Source of the DNA: JBPCOI01 sp051000395
GTDB lineage: Bacteria > Actinomycetota > Actinomycetes > Mycobacteriales > Jatrophihabitantaceae
Reading direction: 5' to 3'
Length of the DNA stretch: 18,141 nt
Assembly (NCBI GenBank): GCA_051000395.1
Contig: JBPCOI010000049.1
Location: forward strand, 1-18,141
In this document: one piece after another, positions 5,740 through 12,864 of the stretch
Numbering within the stretch: position 1 is the stretch's first letter
How the letters are laid out: each line of letters opens with the position of its first letter
The notes under the pieces: generated by a model
The model's input: the letters and a program-made list of their open reading frames with translations, nothing else
What the model was told of the DNA's origin: nothing
The model's database searches: none
Position numbers and translations under genes: made by a program

Positions 5740-6900
5740 GTGAGCGATCCCGTGCTGCGTCCGGAATCCATCGTCGTCGCGAGCGGACGGCCCGCGCCCG
5801 AGCCCGATGCCCCGCTGAACACTCCGATCGTGCTCGCCGCGCCCTACCATCACGCGCCGGCTGACAACCACTACCTGCGGCACGAGGCGAGTGCGACGAT
5901 CCGCTCCTTCGAGACCGCGGTGGGGGCCTTGGACGGCGGCGACGCGATCGCGTTCGGCAGCGGGATGGCCGCGACCGCGGCGATCGCCGAGGGCCAGCCC
6001 GCCGGGGCGCTCGCGGTGGTGCCGTCCGCGGCGTACTCCGGCACGGTCTCGATCTTCGACGAGCAGCGCCGGCTGGGCCGGCTCGGCGTGCGCGCCGTCG
6101 ACATCACCGACACCACCGAGGTGCTCGCCGCCCTGTCCGGGGCCGACCTGCTCTGGCTGGAGACCGTCACCAACCCGCTGATGGGGGTGCCGGACCTGCC
6201 CGTGCTGATCGACGCGGCGCACGAAGCCGGCGCGGTGGTCTGCGTCGATGCGACGTTCTCGACGCCGCTGGTGGTGCGCCCGCTCGAGTTCGGGGCAGAC
6301 GTCGTCATGCACTCGGCGACGAAGTACCTCGCGGGGCACTCCGACCTGCTGATGGGTGTGCTCGTGACGCGATCGGCCGAGCGCGCCGAGCGGTTGCGCG
6401 CCAGACGGGCGCTGACCGGCGCGGTTCCCGGCTCGCTGGAGTGTTATCTGGCGCTGCGGGGCATCCGGACCCTCGCGCTGCGGATGGAACGCGCGCAGGC
6501 CAACGCGCTGGTGCTGGCCGAGCGGCTGAGCACGCATCCCGCGGTGAGCCGCGTCCGCTTTCCCGGGCTGTCCGCTGACCCCGGGCACGCGGTGGCGACG
6601 CGGCTGCATCAGGGCTACGGCGCGATGATCTCCTTCGAGGTGGCCGGCACCGCCGAGGACGCGGAGCGGGTGTGCGACGCGGTGCGGCTGATCACGCACG
6701 CGACGAGCCTGGGCGGCGTCGAGTCGCTGATCGAGCGCCGCGCGCGCCACGCCGTGGATGCCGAGCACGGGACGCCGCCGGCGTTGCTGCGGCTGTCGGT
6801 GGGTATCGAGCACGTCGAGGATCTCTGGGCCGATCTGTCCCAGGCCCTCGGCGCAGTAGGCCGCCCGGAAAGCCCTGCCCGACAAGCGGATCCGCGTTAG
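5740..6900 (+). CDS. PLP-dependent Cys/Met metabolism enzyme, cystathionine gamma-lyase/synthase-like
   Basis: This is a 386-residue fold type I PLP enzyme. The Schiff-base lysine is K195 in HSATKYLAGHSD, the aspartate contacting the pyridine nitrogen is D170 (VDATFSTP), and the catalytic tyrosine is probably Y99 (AAYSGT). The YxR phosphate-binding pair is Y45/R47, and the substrate-carboxylate arginine lies in LLRLSVGIEHVEDL. Relatives of this family act in transsulfuration (cystathionine gamma-synthase or gamma-lyase) or as methionine gamma-lyase. The usual NPT after YxR is replaced by ASATIRSFE, so the specificity is left open. The gene is divergent from cysS (74 bases between the chosen starts) and convergent with ispF, with stop codons overlapping by four bases (6897-6900). 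Proximity to cysS hints at a role in cysteine supply, an inference only. Confidence 0.88.
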   Translation: MSDPVLRPESIVVASGRPAPEPDAPLNTPIVLAAPYHHAPADNHYLRHEASATIRSFETAVGALDGGDAIAFGSGMAATAAIAEGQPAGALAVVPSAAYSGTVSIFDEQRRLGRLGVRAVDITDTTEVLAALSGADLLWLETVTNPLMGVPDLPVLIDAAHEAGAVVCVDATFSTPLVVRPLEFGADVVMHSATKYLAGHSDLLMGVLVTRSAERAERLRARRALTGAVPGSLECYLALRGIRTLALRMERAQANALVLAERLSTHPAVSRVRFPGLSADPGHAVATRLHQGYGAMISFEVAGTAEDAERVCDAVRLITHATSLGGVESLIERRARHAVDAEHGTPPALLRLSVGIEHVEDLWADLSQALGAVGRPESPARQADPR

Positions 6901-7367
6901 CGGGTCAGCAGGGCGGTAGCGATCGCTGCGACGCCTTCGCCGCGGCCGGTGAGGCCCAGGCCGTCGGTCGTGGTCCCCGCGACCGATACCGGCGCGCCGA
7001 GCGCCGCCGACAGCGCCGCCTGCGCCTCGGCCCGGCGCGGGCCGACCTTCGGGGCGTTGCCGATCACCTGCACCGCGACATTGCCGATGCGCCAGCCCGC
7101 GGCCGTCACCCGGCGCGCCACCTCGGCCAGCAACGCCGACCCGGACGCGCCTGCCCACTGCGGGTCCTGTGTGCCGAAGACCGCACCGAGATCGCCGAGG
7201 CCCGCGGCGCTCAGCACCGCGTCGCAGGCGGCGTGCGCGGCCACGTCGGCATCGGAGTGACCCGCGCAGCCGTCCACCCCGTCCCACAGCACCCCGGCCA
7301 GCCAGCAGGGACGACCCTTCTCGACGGGATGCACGTCCACGCCGATGCCGGTACGGATCTCAGCCAC
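6897..7367 (-). CDS. ispF: 2-C-methyl-D-erythritol 2,4-cyclodiphosphate synthase
   Basis: IspF catalyses the fifth MEP-pathway step, closing CDP-ME-2-phosphate to the cyclodiphosphate with release of CMP. It acts as a homotrimer with a divalent metal. The 156-residue length is normal. The metal ligands are D11, H13 (GVDVHPV) and H45 (GHSDADVAAHA, 36-46). The C-terminal TTTDGLGLTGRGEG motif (CMP and loop contact) is present. The GTG start at 7367 overlaps the end of ispD (stop at 7360-7362) by eight bases, so the pair is translationally coupled as in many actinobacteria. Its stop overlaps the stop of the convergent PLP gene, leaving no room for a dedicated terminator. Confidence 0.95.
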   Translation of the reverse strand: MAEIRTGIGVDVHPVEKGRPCWLAGVLWDGVDGCAGHSDADVAAHAACDAVLSAAGLGDLGAVFGTQDPQWAGASGSALLAEVARRVTAAGWRIGNVAVQVIGNAPKVGPRRAEAQAALSAALGAPVSVAGTTTDGLGLTGRGEGVAAIATALLTR

Positions 7368-8043
7368 CGGCGGCCACCGCCTCGGCCAGCGCCAGATCCC
7401 ACGGCGTGGTGATCTTGAACGCCTCGTCCGATCCGGGGACGGCGACGACGGTGACGCCCCGCGCCTCGACCAGCACCGCGTCGTCGCTCGCGTCCGAGGT
7501 GCTCGCGTGCGCGTGCGCGTCGAGCAGGGCGGCGCGAGTGAAACCCTGCGGCGTCTGCACCGCGACGAGCGAGGAGCGCTCGACGGTGCCGCCGAGGGAT
7601 CCCGAGGGCTGTTCGATCCGGCGGACCGTATCGGTGACCGGAACGGTCGGTACCACGGCGTGCGCGCCTGCCACGAGTGCTGCGAGGACGCGCGAGATCA
7701 CCTCGGCCGGCGTGAACGCCCGCGCGACGTCGTGGACGAGCACGAACTCGACGTCGCCGCGCAGCTGCGACAGAGCGCGCGCGACGGATTCCTGACGGGT
7801 GCGGCCCCCGGCGACGACGCCCGCGAAGGGGACGAGCGCCGCGGCGGACGCGACCAGGGCGGCCGGCGCCGCGACGAGCACGTCACGCACGTCCGGATGC
7901 CCACCGAAGCGGGCTACCGCGTGCTCGAGCAGGGTCCGCCCGGCGACGCGGCAGAACGCCTTCGGCACGCCGGCGCCCAGACGTTCACCGGAGCCGGCGG
8001 CAACGAGAACGGCGGCGACGGTCCTGCGACCGGTCACCGCCAT
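7360..8043 (-). CDS. ispD: 2-C-methyl-D-erythritol 4-phosphate cytidylyltransferase
   Basis: IspD is the third MEP-pathway enzyme, joining MEP and CTP to give CDP-ME. The N-terminal nucleotide-binding signature is AAGSGERLGAGVPKAF (15-30), with R21 and K28 in the positions of the transition-state-stabilising Arg and Lys. GGRTRQESV (79-87) and VHDVARAF (103-110, usually VHDAARPF) follow, and the second lysine is in AFKITTPWDL near the C-terminus. The 227-residue length is normal for actinobacteria. The ATG at 8043 lies 21 bases beyond the carD stop and has no strong Shine-Dalgarno site. With carD upstream and ispF downstream it forms one transcription unit by spacing. Confidence 0.95.
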   Translation of the reverse strand: MAVTGRRTVAAVLVAAGSGERLGAGVPKAFCRVAGRTLLEHAVARFGGHPDVRDVLVAAPAALVASAAALVPFAGVVAGGRTRQESVARALSQLRGDVEFVLVHDVARAFTPAEVISRVLAALVAGAHAVVPTVPVTDTVRRIEQPSGSLGGTVERSSLVAVQTPQGFTRAALLDAHAHASTSDASDDAVLVEARGVTVVAVPGSDEAFKITTPWDLALAEAVAAGG

Positions 8044-8064
8044 CGAGGGAAATCGAACGCGTGC

Positions 8065-8556
8065 TCAGGCCACGGCCTCGGCGAGCACCTCGTCCAGCAC
8101 GATCTCCGCCTTGTCCTCGTTGGTGCCCTCGGCGAGTGCGAGTTCGCTGACGAGGATTTGCCGCGCCTTGGCCAGCATGCGCTTCTCGCCGGCGGACAGC
8201 CCACGATCGCGGTCGCGACGCCACAGGTCGCGTACCACCTCGGCCACCTTGTTCACATCGCCGGAGGCCAGCTTCTCGCCGTTTGCCTTGTAGCGGCGCG
8301 ACCAGTTGGTCGGCTCCTCGGTGTGCGGCGCGCGCAGCACCTCGAAAACCTTGTCGAGGCCCTCCTGGCCGACCACGTCTCGAACGCCGACGATCTCGGC
8401 GTTCTCGGCCGGGACCAGCACCGTGAGATCACCCTGTGCCACCTTCAGCCGCAGGTAGGTCTTCTGGACACCCTGCAGCAAACGCTCTTCGATCGCCTCG
8501 ATCAGAGCCGCGCCGTGATGCGGGTACACAACGGTCTCGCCGACCTTGAAAGTCAT
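8065..8556 (-). CDS. carD: CarD, RNA polymerase-binding transcription regulator
   Basis: CarD binds the beta subunit of RNA polymerase through its N-terminal RID domain and stabilises open complexes through its C-terminal DNA-binding domain. The 163-residue product is very close, from memory, to mycobacterial CarD: MTFKVGETVVYPHHGAALIE, GVRDVVGQEGLDKVFEVLRA, EEPTNWSRRYKANGEKLASG. W85, which wedges into the upstream edge of the bubble, and R25 are conserved. Residue 47 is Leu (codon CTG at 8416-8418), whereas M. tuberculosis has Arg47 at the polymerase interface. AAAGGGG lies nine bases before the ATG. The gene heads the carD-ispD-ispF unit. Confidence 0.97.
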   Translation of the reverse strand: MTFKVGETVVYPHHGAALIEAIEERLLQGVQKTYLRLKVAQGDLTVLVPAENAEIVGVRDVVGQEGLDKVFEVLRAPHTEEPTNWSRRYKANGEKLASGDVNKVAEVVRDLWRRDRDRGLSAGEKRMLAKARQILVSELALAEGTNEDKAEIVLDEVLAEAVA

Positions 8557-8582
8557 GTGCTCGAGCCCCTTTCCACTTTCTC

Positions 8583-8591
8583 AGGGTAACA
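8583..8591 (-). promoter_or_regulatory. Candidate extended -10 (TGTTACCCT) for carD
   Basis: TGTTACCCT on the minus strand combines an upstream TGn with TACCCT, an extended -10 pattern. It would place the start site about 20 bases before the carD ATG, with the AAAGGGG ribosome-binding site inside that leader. No -35 was recognised. Confidence 0.4.
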
Positions 8592-8649
8592 CGCAGCACC
8601 GTCGCCGAGCGCCTGCCCGTTCGAATTGTCCGTGCGCGGCGGCGCGGAC

Positions 8650-8709
8650 CCGGCCGCTCGCAGCCGAGGTACGGCGCGAGCCGGAGGGCGGTGCGTTCCG
8701 GCCGCTCGC
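8650..8709. repeat. 12-bp direct repeat in the carD/lpqE divergent region
   Basis: CCGGCCGCTCGC occurs exactly at 8650-8661 and again at 8698-8709, 48 bases apart start to start, between the divergent carD and lpqE-like genes. It may be a pair of regulator sites on the same helical face or chance in GC-rich DNA. Confidence 0.3.
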
Positions 8710-8726
8710 TAGGCTGTCGAACGGTC

Positions 8727-8765
8727 CGGCAGCGTCCTGCCGACGCCGCGCGCAGAGCAGTGCTC
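8727..8765. repeat. Two small hairpins in the leader of the lpqE-like gene
   Basis: CGGCAG-CGTC-CTGCCG (8727-8742) is a six-pair stem with a four-base loop. GAGCA-G-TGCTC (8755-8765) is a near-palindrome centred on one base. Both lie just upstream of the GAGGAG ribosome-binding site at 8777-8782. They may affect mRNA structure or serve as operators. Confidence 0.3.
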
Positions 8766-8787
8766 ACAGCAGTCCCGAGGAGTCGAC

Positions 8788-9429
8788 GTGAAGGTCCAGC
8801 CGACAGTGGCGCGGCGCATCGGCATCGGGCTCGTGGCCGTCTGCGCCACGCTGCTGAGTTCCTCCTGCGCCACGGGCCAGGACGCGCACACCGCGAACGA
8901 GACGCCGGCCATCGACGGCAGCAACGGTGACGCGGGCGCCATCCAACTGCACGCCGTGGCGATCCGCGCGCCCGCCGCGGTCTCCTATGCACCCGGCGGC
9001 GACGCCGAGATGACCCTCATCATCGTCAACACCGGCAACAGCGCCGACACGTTGACCCAGGTGAGCTCGCCGCGCTTCGGCTCCGCAGAGGTCTTCAAGA
9101 ACACCGCCGCCGCCCTCACGGCGGAGAAGGCCGACGCCTCCGGTGCCCTGGCCGGGAAAGCGGCGACGCCGGCCTTCGTCGAGCAGCCGATCGCCGCCGG
9201 TCAGTCCCTGAACATCGGCGTGCGCGACACCGGCACGGACACCTCCACCGAGCCTGTGCTGGTGCTGCGCGGCCTGACGAAAACGCCGCTGTTCCCCGGC
9301 GAATCGGTCCCGGTGAGCTTCACCTTCGCCGACGCGGGCACGGTCGCGCTCACCGTCCCGGTGCAGCTGTCGCTCACGCCGCCCAATGCGAGCGTCCCGG
9401 TGCCTTCGGGGTCGTCCTCGATCGAATAG
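8788..9429 (+). CDS. lpqE: LpqE-like lipoprotein, PCu(A)C-like beta domain without copper ligands
   Basis: This is a 213-residue exported protein. A signal peptide (1-26) ends at SSSC with C27 as the likely lipidated cysteine; Ser at -3 is less usual than Leu. The domain at about 52-195 has the order of a PCu(A)C-type cupredoxin-like chaperone: an AEMTLIIVNTGNSADTL block, a LFPGESVPVSFTF block, and an AGTVALTVPV end. The metal-binding His and Met residues of true PCu(A)C proteins (a HxnM...HxM pattern) are absent, so copper binding is unlikely by this site. Position between carD and radA matches lpqE (Rv3584) of M. tuberculosis, which is the basis for the name. GAGGAG is five bases before the GTG. 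Function is unknown. Confidence 0.75.
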   Translation: MKVQPTVARRIGIGLVAVCATLLSSSCATGQDAHTANETPAIDGSNGDAGAIQLHAVAIRAPAAVSYAPGGDAEMTLIIVNTGNSADTLTQVSSPRFGSAEVFKNTAAALTAEKADASGALAGKAATPAFVEQPIAAGQSLNIGVRDTGTDTSTEPVLVLRGLTKTPLFPGESVPVSFTFADAGTVALTVPVQLSLTPPNASVPVPSGSSSIE

Positions 9430-9454
9430 CGGCGATGACGTCGTAGCCCGTCGC

Positions 9455-9460
9455 TACGGT
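9455..9460 (+). promoter_or_regulatory. Candidate -10 box for radA (leaderless)
   Basis: TACGGT fits TAnnnT and ends six bases before the GTG at 9467, the normal distance from -10 to the start site. This would give a leaderless radA message and agrees with the lack of a Shine-Dalgarno site. GATGAC at 9434-9439 is a weak -35 candidate with a 15-base spacer. Confidence 0.35.
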
Positions 9461-9466
9461 GACGCG

Positions 9467-10906
9467 GTGAACAAAGCCAGCACGCTTCGTACGCCGTCGT
9501 TTCGCTGCAGCGAGTGCGGCACGACGGCGTTGCGCTGGGTCGGCCGCTGCCCCGAGTGCCAGGCTTGGGGAACGGTCGGCGAGCTGGGGTCCGCCGCTCG
9601 CCGCAGTGTCGGCGCGGCTCCGGTCACGCGCGCCGCGCGGCCGATCGGCGAGCTCGACCCGAACGACGCCCGCGCCCGTCCCACCGGCGTGAGCGAACTC
9701 GACCGGGTGCTCGGCGGGGGCCTGGTACCCGGCTCGGTCGTCCTGCTGGCCGGCGAGCCCGGCGTCGGCAAGTCGACCCTGCTGCTGGAGGTGGCGCACC
9801 GGGTCGCCGCTGCCGGTGCCGAGCCGGCGCTGATCGTCACCGGCGAGGAGTCGCCCGCCCAGGTCCGGCTGCGGGCCGAGCGCACCGGCAGCGTGCACCC
9901 GCGGCTCTACGTCGCCGCGGAGAACGACCTCGGTGCGCTGCTCAGCCACGTCGACGCCGTCCGTCCGGGGCTGCTCGTGGTCGATTCCGTCCAGACGATC
10001 TCCAGCGACGCGCAGGACGGCGGCGCGGGCGGCGTGCCGCAGATCCGCGCCGTCGCGTCCGCCCTGATCGCAGTGGCCAAGCAGCGCGGCATAGCCACCG
10101 TGCTGGTCGGGCACGTCACCAAAGACGGCTCGATCGCCGGCCCGCGGGTGCTCGAGCACCTTGTCGACGTCGTGCTGCACTTCGAGGGCGACCGCCATTC
10201 CTCGTTGCGGCTGATCCGCGCCAGCAAGAACCGCTACGGCGCCTCGGACGAGGTCGGGTGCTTCGAAATGCGTGCGGACGGCATCGTGGGGTTGGCCGAT
10301 CCTTCCGGCCTGTTCCTGTCCAATCGTGCGCTCGCCGTGCCGGGCACCTGCGTCACGGTCACCCTCGAGGGCCGGCGCCCGCTTGTCACCGAGATCCAGG
10401 CCCTGGTCAACCGCACACCCGGCGGGGGCTCCCCGCGCCGGGCGGTCAGTGATCTGGACTCCGCCCGGGTGGCCATGCTGCTCGCAGTGCTCGCCCGGCA
10501 CGGCGGGGTGGTGCTCGGCGAGTTCGAGGTCTACGCGGCGACCGTCGGGGGCATCGCGGCGCACGAGCCGTCAGCCGACCTGGCGATCGCGCTCGCCCTG
10601 GCCTCGGCTGCCCGCGGGATCCCGATTCTGGCAGCGTGCTGCGCCATCGGCGAGGTGTCGCTGTCCGGCGACGTGCGGCGGGTGAGCAGTCTCGAGCGGC
10701 GCCTGGACGAGGCGGCGCGGCTGGGCTTCACCACGGCGTTGGTCCCCGAGGGCGACAGCGGGGAACGGCTGGCGCCGGCGGCCAGCGCCATCCGGACCGT
10801 CCCCGTGGCGACCATCGCCGAGGCGCTGCGCGCGATCGAGAACCTGCGAGAACGCGACGGCGAGCAGCGGCGCTCGGCGCTGCGCCCGATCCCGGCGGGA
10901 GCCTGA
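9467..10906 (+). CDS. radA: RadA/Sms DNA repair and recombination ATPase
   Basis: RadA is a RecA-like hexameric motor that extends heteroduplex DNA at recombination intermediates and branched structures. The 479-residue product has an N-terminal C4 zinc finger (C14, C17, C28, C31), Walker A GEPGVGKST (97-105), Walker B LLVVDS (169-174) and the RadA-specific KNRFG-type motif, here KNRYG (254-258). A Lon-protease-like C-terminal domain runs from about 325 (AMLLAVLARHGG to GEVSLSGDVR). The frame is open further upstream, but that extension overlaps the end of the lpqE-like gene. The GTG at 9467 immediately before the zinc finger (NKASTLRTPSFRCSECG) gives the usual N-terminus. It is 37 bases after the lpqE stop and 84 bases before disA. 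Confidence 0.95.
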   Translation: MNKASTLRTPSFRCSECGTTALRWVGRCPECQAWGTVGELGSAARRSVGAAPVTRAARPIGELDPNDARARPTGVSELDRVLGGGLVPGSVVLLAGEPGVGKSTLLLEVAHRVAAAGAEPALIVTGEESPAQVRLRAERTGSVHPRLYVAAENDLGALLSHVDAVRPGLLVVDSVQTISSDAQDGGAGGVPQIRAVASALIAVAKQRGIATVLVGHVTKDGSIAGPRVLEHLVDVVLHFEGDRHSSLRLIRASKNRYGASDEVGCFEMRADGIVGLADPSGLFLSNRALAVPGTCVTVTLEGRRPLVTEIQALVNRTPGGGSPRRAVSDLDSARVAMLLAVLARHGGVVLGEFEVYAATVGGIAAHEPSADLAIALALASAARGIPILAACCAIGEVSLSGDVRRVSSLERRLDEAARLGFTTALVPEGDSGERLAPAASAIRTVPVATIAEALRAIENLRERDGEQRRSALRPIPAGA

Positions 10907-10953
10907 GGCCGACGACGCCGGATAAAGCGGGCGGTCACCGCTGCGTGCGGCCC

Positions 10954-10959
10954 TAGACT
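10954..10959 (+). promoter_or_regulatory. Candidate -10 box for disA
   Basis: TAGACT fits TAnnnT and lies 31 bases before the GTG at 10991, leaving a short leader that includes the GGGGGAAG ribosome-binding site. This suggests that disA can be transcribed on its own as well as from radA. No clear -35 is visible. Confidence 0.4.
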
Positions 10960-10990
10960 GATGCGACACGCCGAGGACGGGGGAAGATCC

Positions 10991-12070
10991 GTGACCACGA
11001 CCGAGCGGGACGAGGCGCTGCGTGGCGTGCTCGCTACCGTCGCGCCGGGCACGTGGCTGCGCGACGGCCTGGAACGGATCCTTCGCGGCAACACCGGCGC
11101 GCTCATCGTCATGGGCTGGGACAAGACCGTCGAGGACATGTGCACGGGCGGGTTCCCGCTGGATGTGGAGTCCTCCGCCACCCGGCTGCGGGAACTGTGC
11201 AAGATGGACGGCGCCGTGGTGCTCACTCCGGCCGGTGAGCGGATCGTCTACGCCGCGACGCACCTGATGCCCGACTCGGCAATCCCCACCGAGGAGTCCG
11301 GGACCCGGCACCGCACCGCGCAACGGGTGGCACGCCAGACCGACTTTCCCGTCATCTCGGTGTCGCAGTCGATGCGGATCATCAGCCTCTACGTGGGCGA
11401 GCGTCGCTACGTCATCGGCAGCAGCGCCGAAATCCTCTCCCGCGCCAACCAGGCCATCGCCACGCTCGAACGCTACAAGTCCCGCCTCGACGAGGTCTCC
11501 AACGCGCTCTCGGCGCTGGAGATCGAAGACCTCGTCACGGTGCGCGACGCCGCGATCGTGTCGCAGCGACTGGAGATGGTGCGCCGCATCGCCGACGAGG
11601 TCACCGGGCACGTCGTGGAACTCGGCGTCGACGGACGCCTGCTCGCCCTGCAGCTCGAGGAGCTGATGGCCGGGGTGGACGCCGACCGTGAGCTGATCGT
11701 GCGCGACTACCTGCCCGCCGGACGGCGCTCCCGCAGCGCCGAGCAGGTGCTGGGTGATCTCGGCGGGCTGTCGGCCACCGACCTGCTCGACCTCACCCAG
11801 GTGGCGCGGGCGATGGGGCTGTCGAGCACGCCGGAGGGGCTGGACTCTGCTGCCAGCCCGCGCGGGCACCGGCTGCTGGCCCGGGTGCCGCGCATCCCCG
11901 GTGCGGTCCTGGACCGCGTCGTCGACCACTTCGGCGGCCTGCAGAAGCTGCTCGCCGCCTCGGCCGAGGACCTACTCGTCGTCGACGGTGTCGGCGAGAC
12001 CCGGGCCCGAGCGGTCCGCGAGGCGATCTCGCGCCTGGCCGAGGTGTCGATCATCGACCGGTACGCCTGA
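10991..12070 (+). CDS. disA: Diadenylate cyclase and DNA integrity scanning protein DisA
   Basis: DisA condenses two ATP into c-di-AMP and binds branched DNA, which inhibits the cyclase. The 359-residue product has the DAC domain (about 8-145) with the catalytic DGA (73-75) and GTRHRTA (104-110) motifs, a helical linker (about 146-290), and a C-terminal helix-hairpin-helix domain (about 298-350, RIPGAVLDRV and LLVVDGVGETRAR). An in-frame ATG at 10961 would add ten residues. I chose GTG at 10991 because GGGGGAAG precedes it at good spacing and TTTERDEALRGVLATVAPG matches the usual beginning. In actinobacteria and Bacillus, disA follows radA, and RadA is reported to modulate DisA. Confidence 0.95.
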   Translation: MTTTERDEALRGVLATVAPGTWLRDGLERILRGNTGALIVMGWDKTVEDMCTGGFPLDVESSATRLRELCKMDGAVVLTPAGERIVYAATHLMPDSAIPTEESGTRHRTAQRVARQTDFPVISVSQSMRIISLYVGERRYVIGSSAEILSRANQAIATLERYKSRLDEVSNALSALEIEDLVTVRDAAIVSQRLEMVRRIADEVTGHVVELGVDGRLLALQLEELMAGVDADRELIVRDYLPAGRRSRSAEQVLGDLGGLSATDLLDLTQVARAMGLSSTPEGLDSAASPRGHRLLARVPRIPGAVLDRVVDHFGGLQKLLAASAEDLLVVDGVGETRARAVREAISRLAEVSIIDRYA

Positions 12071-12105
12071 GGGTTGCCGCGTAGCTTGCGGACGCGCCTG
12101 CGAGC

Positions 12106-12786
12106 TCAGCTGATCGTGAACTGAGCGGCGGTGCCCTGGTGGCCGGCCAGCGCGGCGTACAGGGTGTAGGTGCCCGCGCCGACGCGCTGGCGCGTTCCGG
12201 CGCACGCCGGCTGCGAGGTCAGCCCCGACCAGGTGATGCTGAAACCGGCGGGCTTGCCGACCGCGAGGGTCCGCTCGTCGGTGCCCGGCTCGATCTTGCA
12301 GTCGTGGCTGCCCCAGACGCGCGAGGCCCCGTTGTAGACGCGAAGTTCGATCTGACGGTCGGCGACGTCCTGCGTGCACGGGCCCGGCCCGGTGTTGCTC
12401 ACCTGCAAGATGAGCTGCGGCTGGTCGCCGATCGCGTAGTGGGTCTTGCCCACGACGGCGCGCACCGCCAGCTGGGCCGGCGTGCAGGGCGGCGCTGCAG
12501 CCGTCGGGCTGTCGCTCACGCTCGAGGTGGTCGCGGCGGTACCGGCGGGCGTCGACGTCGCCGTAGTCGGGGGCGACGTGGTCGTGGTCGGGGCGGCTCC
12601 GCTGGACGCCGATGAGCGCGTCGGAGGGGCGACGGCGGCCTTCGAGTTGCCGCCGCCGGCGAACAGCGTGCGCAGCGTCAGCACGGCCAGCACGATCAGC
12701 AATGCGAGCGAGGCGAAGAACAACAGTCGACGGCGCCAGTAGACGGACTGTGACTGGGAGCCGACGGGACGCAACATGACCGGCAC
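12106..12786 (-). CDS. Membrane-anchored protein with Thr/Ser/Pro stalk and disulfide-containing beta domain
   Basis: This is a 226-residue protein of type II topology. Basic residues at 18-20 precede a single membrane segment (21-42, LLFFASLALLIVLAVLTLRT). A low-complexity Thr/Ser/Pro/Ala stalk (about 55-100) leads to an external domain (101-226) with four cysteines (C101, C137, C163, C195) that could make two disulfides. The domain carries beta-sandwich-like features (LILQVSNTGPGPC, GTYTLYAAL) but I cannot name its family. Its position next to disA and mutY matches Rv3587c of M. tuberculosis by memory. The GTG at 12786 is preferred over the ATG at 12777 because GGGAG lies seven bases before it. 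It converges on disA with a 35-base gap and diverges from mutY. Confidence 0.8.
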   Translation of the reverse strand: MPVMLRPVGSQSQSVYWRRRLLFFASLALLIVLAVLTLRTLFAGGGNSKAAVAPPTRSSASSGAAPTTTTSPPTTATSTPAGTAATTSSVSDSPTAAAPPCTPAQLAVRAVVGKTHYAIGDQPQLILQVSNTGPGPCTQDVADRQIELRVYNGASRVWGSHDCKIEPGTDERTLAVGKPAGFSITWSGLTSQPACAGTRQRVGAGTYTLYAALAGHQGTAAQFTIS

Positions 12787-12864
12787 ACGGTATCTCCCGA
12801 ACCCGGCCGTGCCCGCACCGACGCGCGCGAGGCGACGCGCGCGCCGTGCGACGATGTTGGGGAG

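Noticed and set aside
5662..7287. Minus-strand open frame of 541 codons
   Set aside because: It is antisense to the PLP enzyme and overlaps ispF in a different frame. Both of those have clear catalytic motifs.
9374..11929. Two long minus-strand open frames (9374-10564 and 10571-11929)
   Set aside because: They are antisense to radA and disA and contain no motif. The genes on the plus strand are unambiguous.
12071..12105. Terminator between disA and the stalked membrane protein gene
   Set aside because: Only a four-pair stem (CCGC/GCGG) can be drawn. It is too weak to call.
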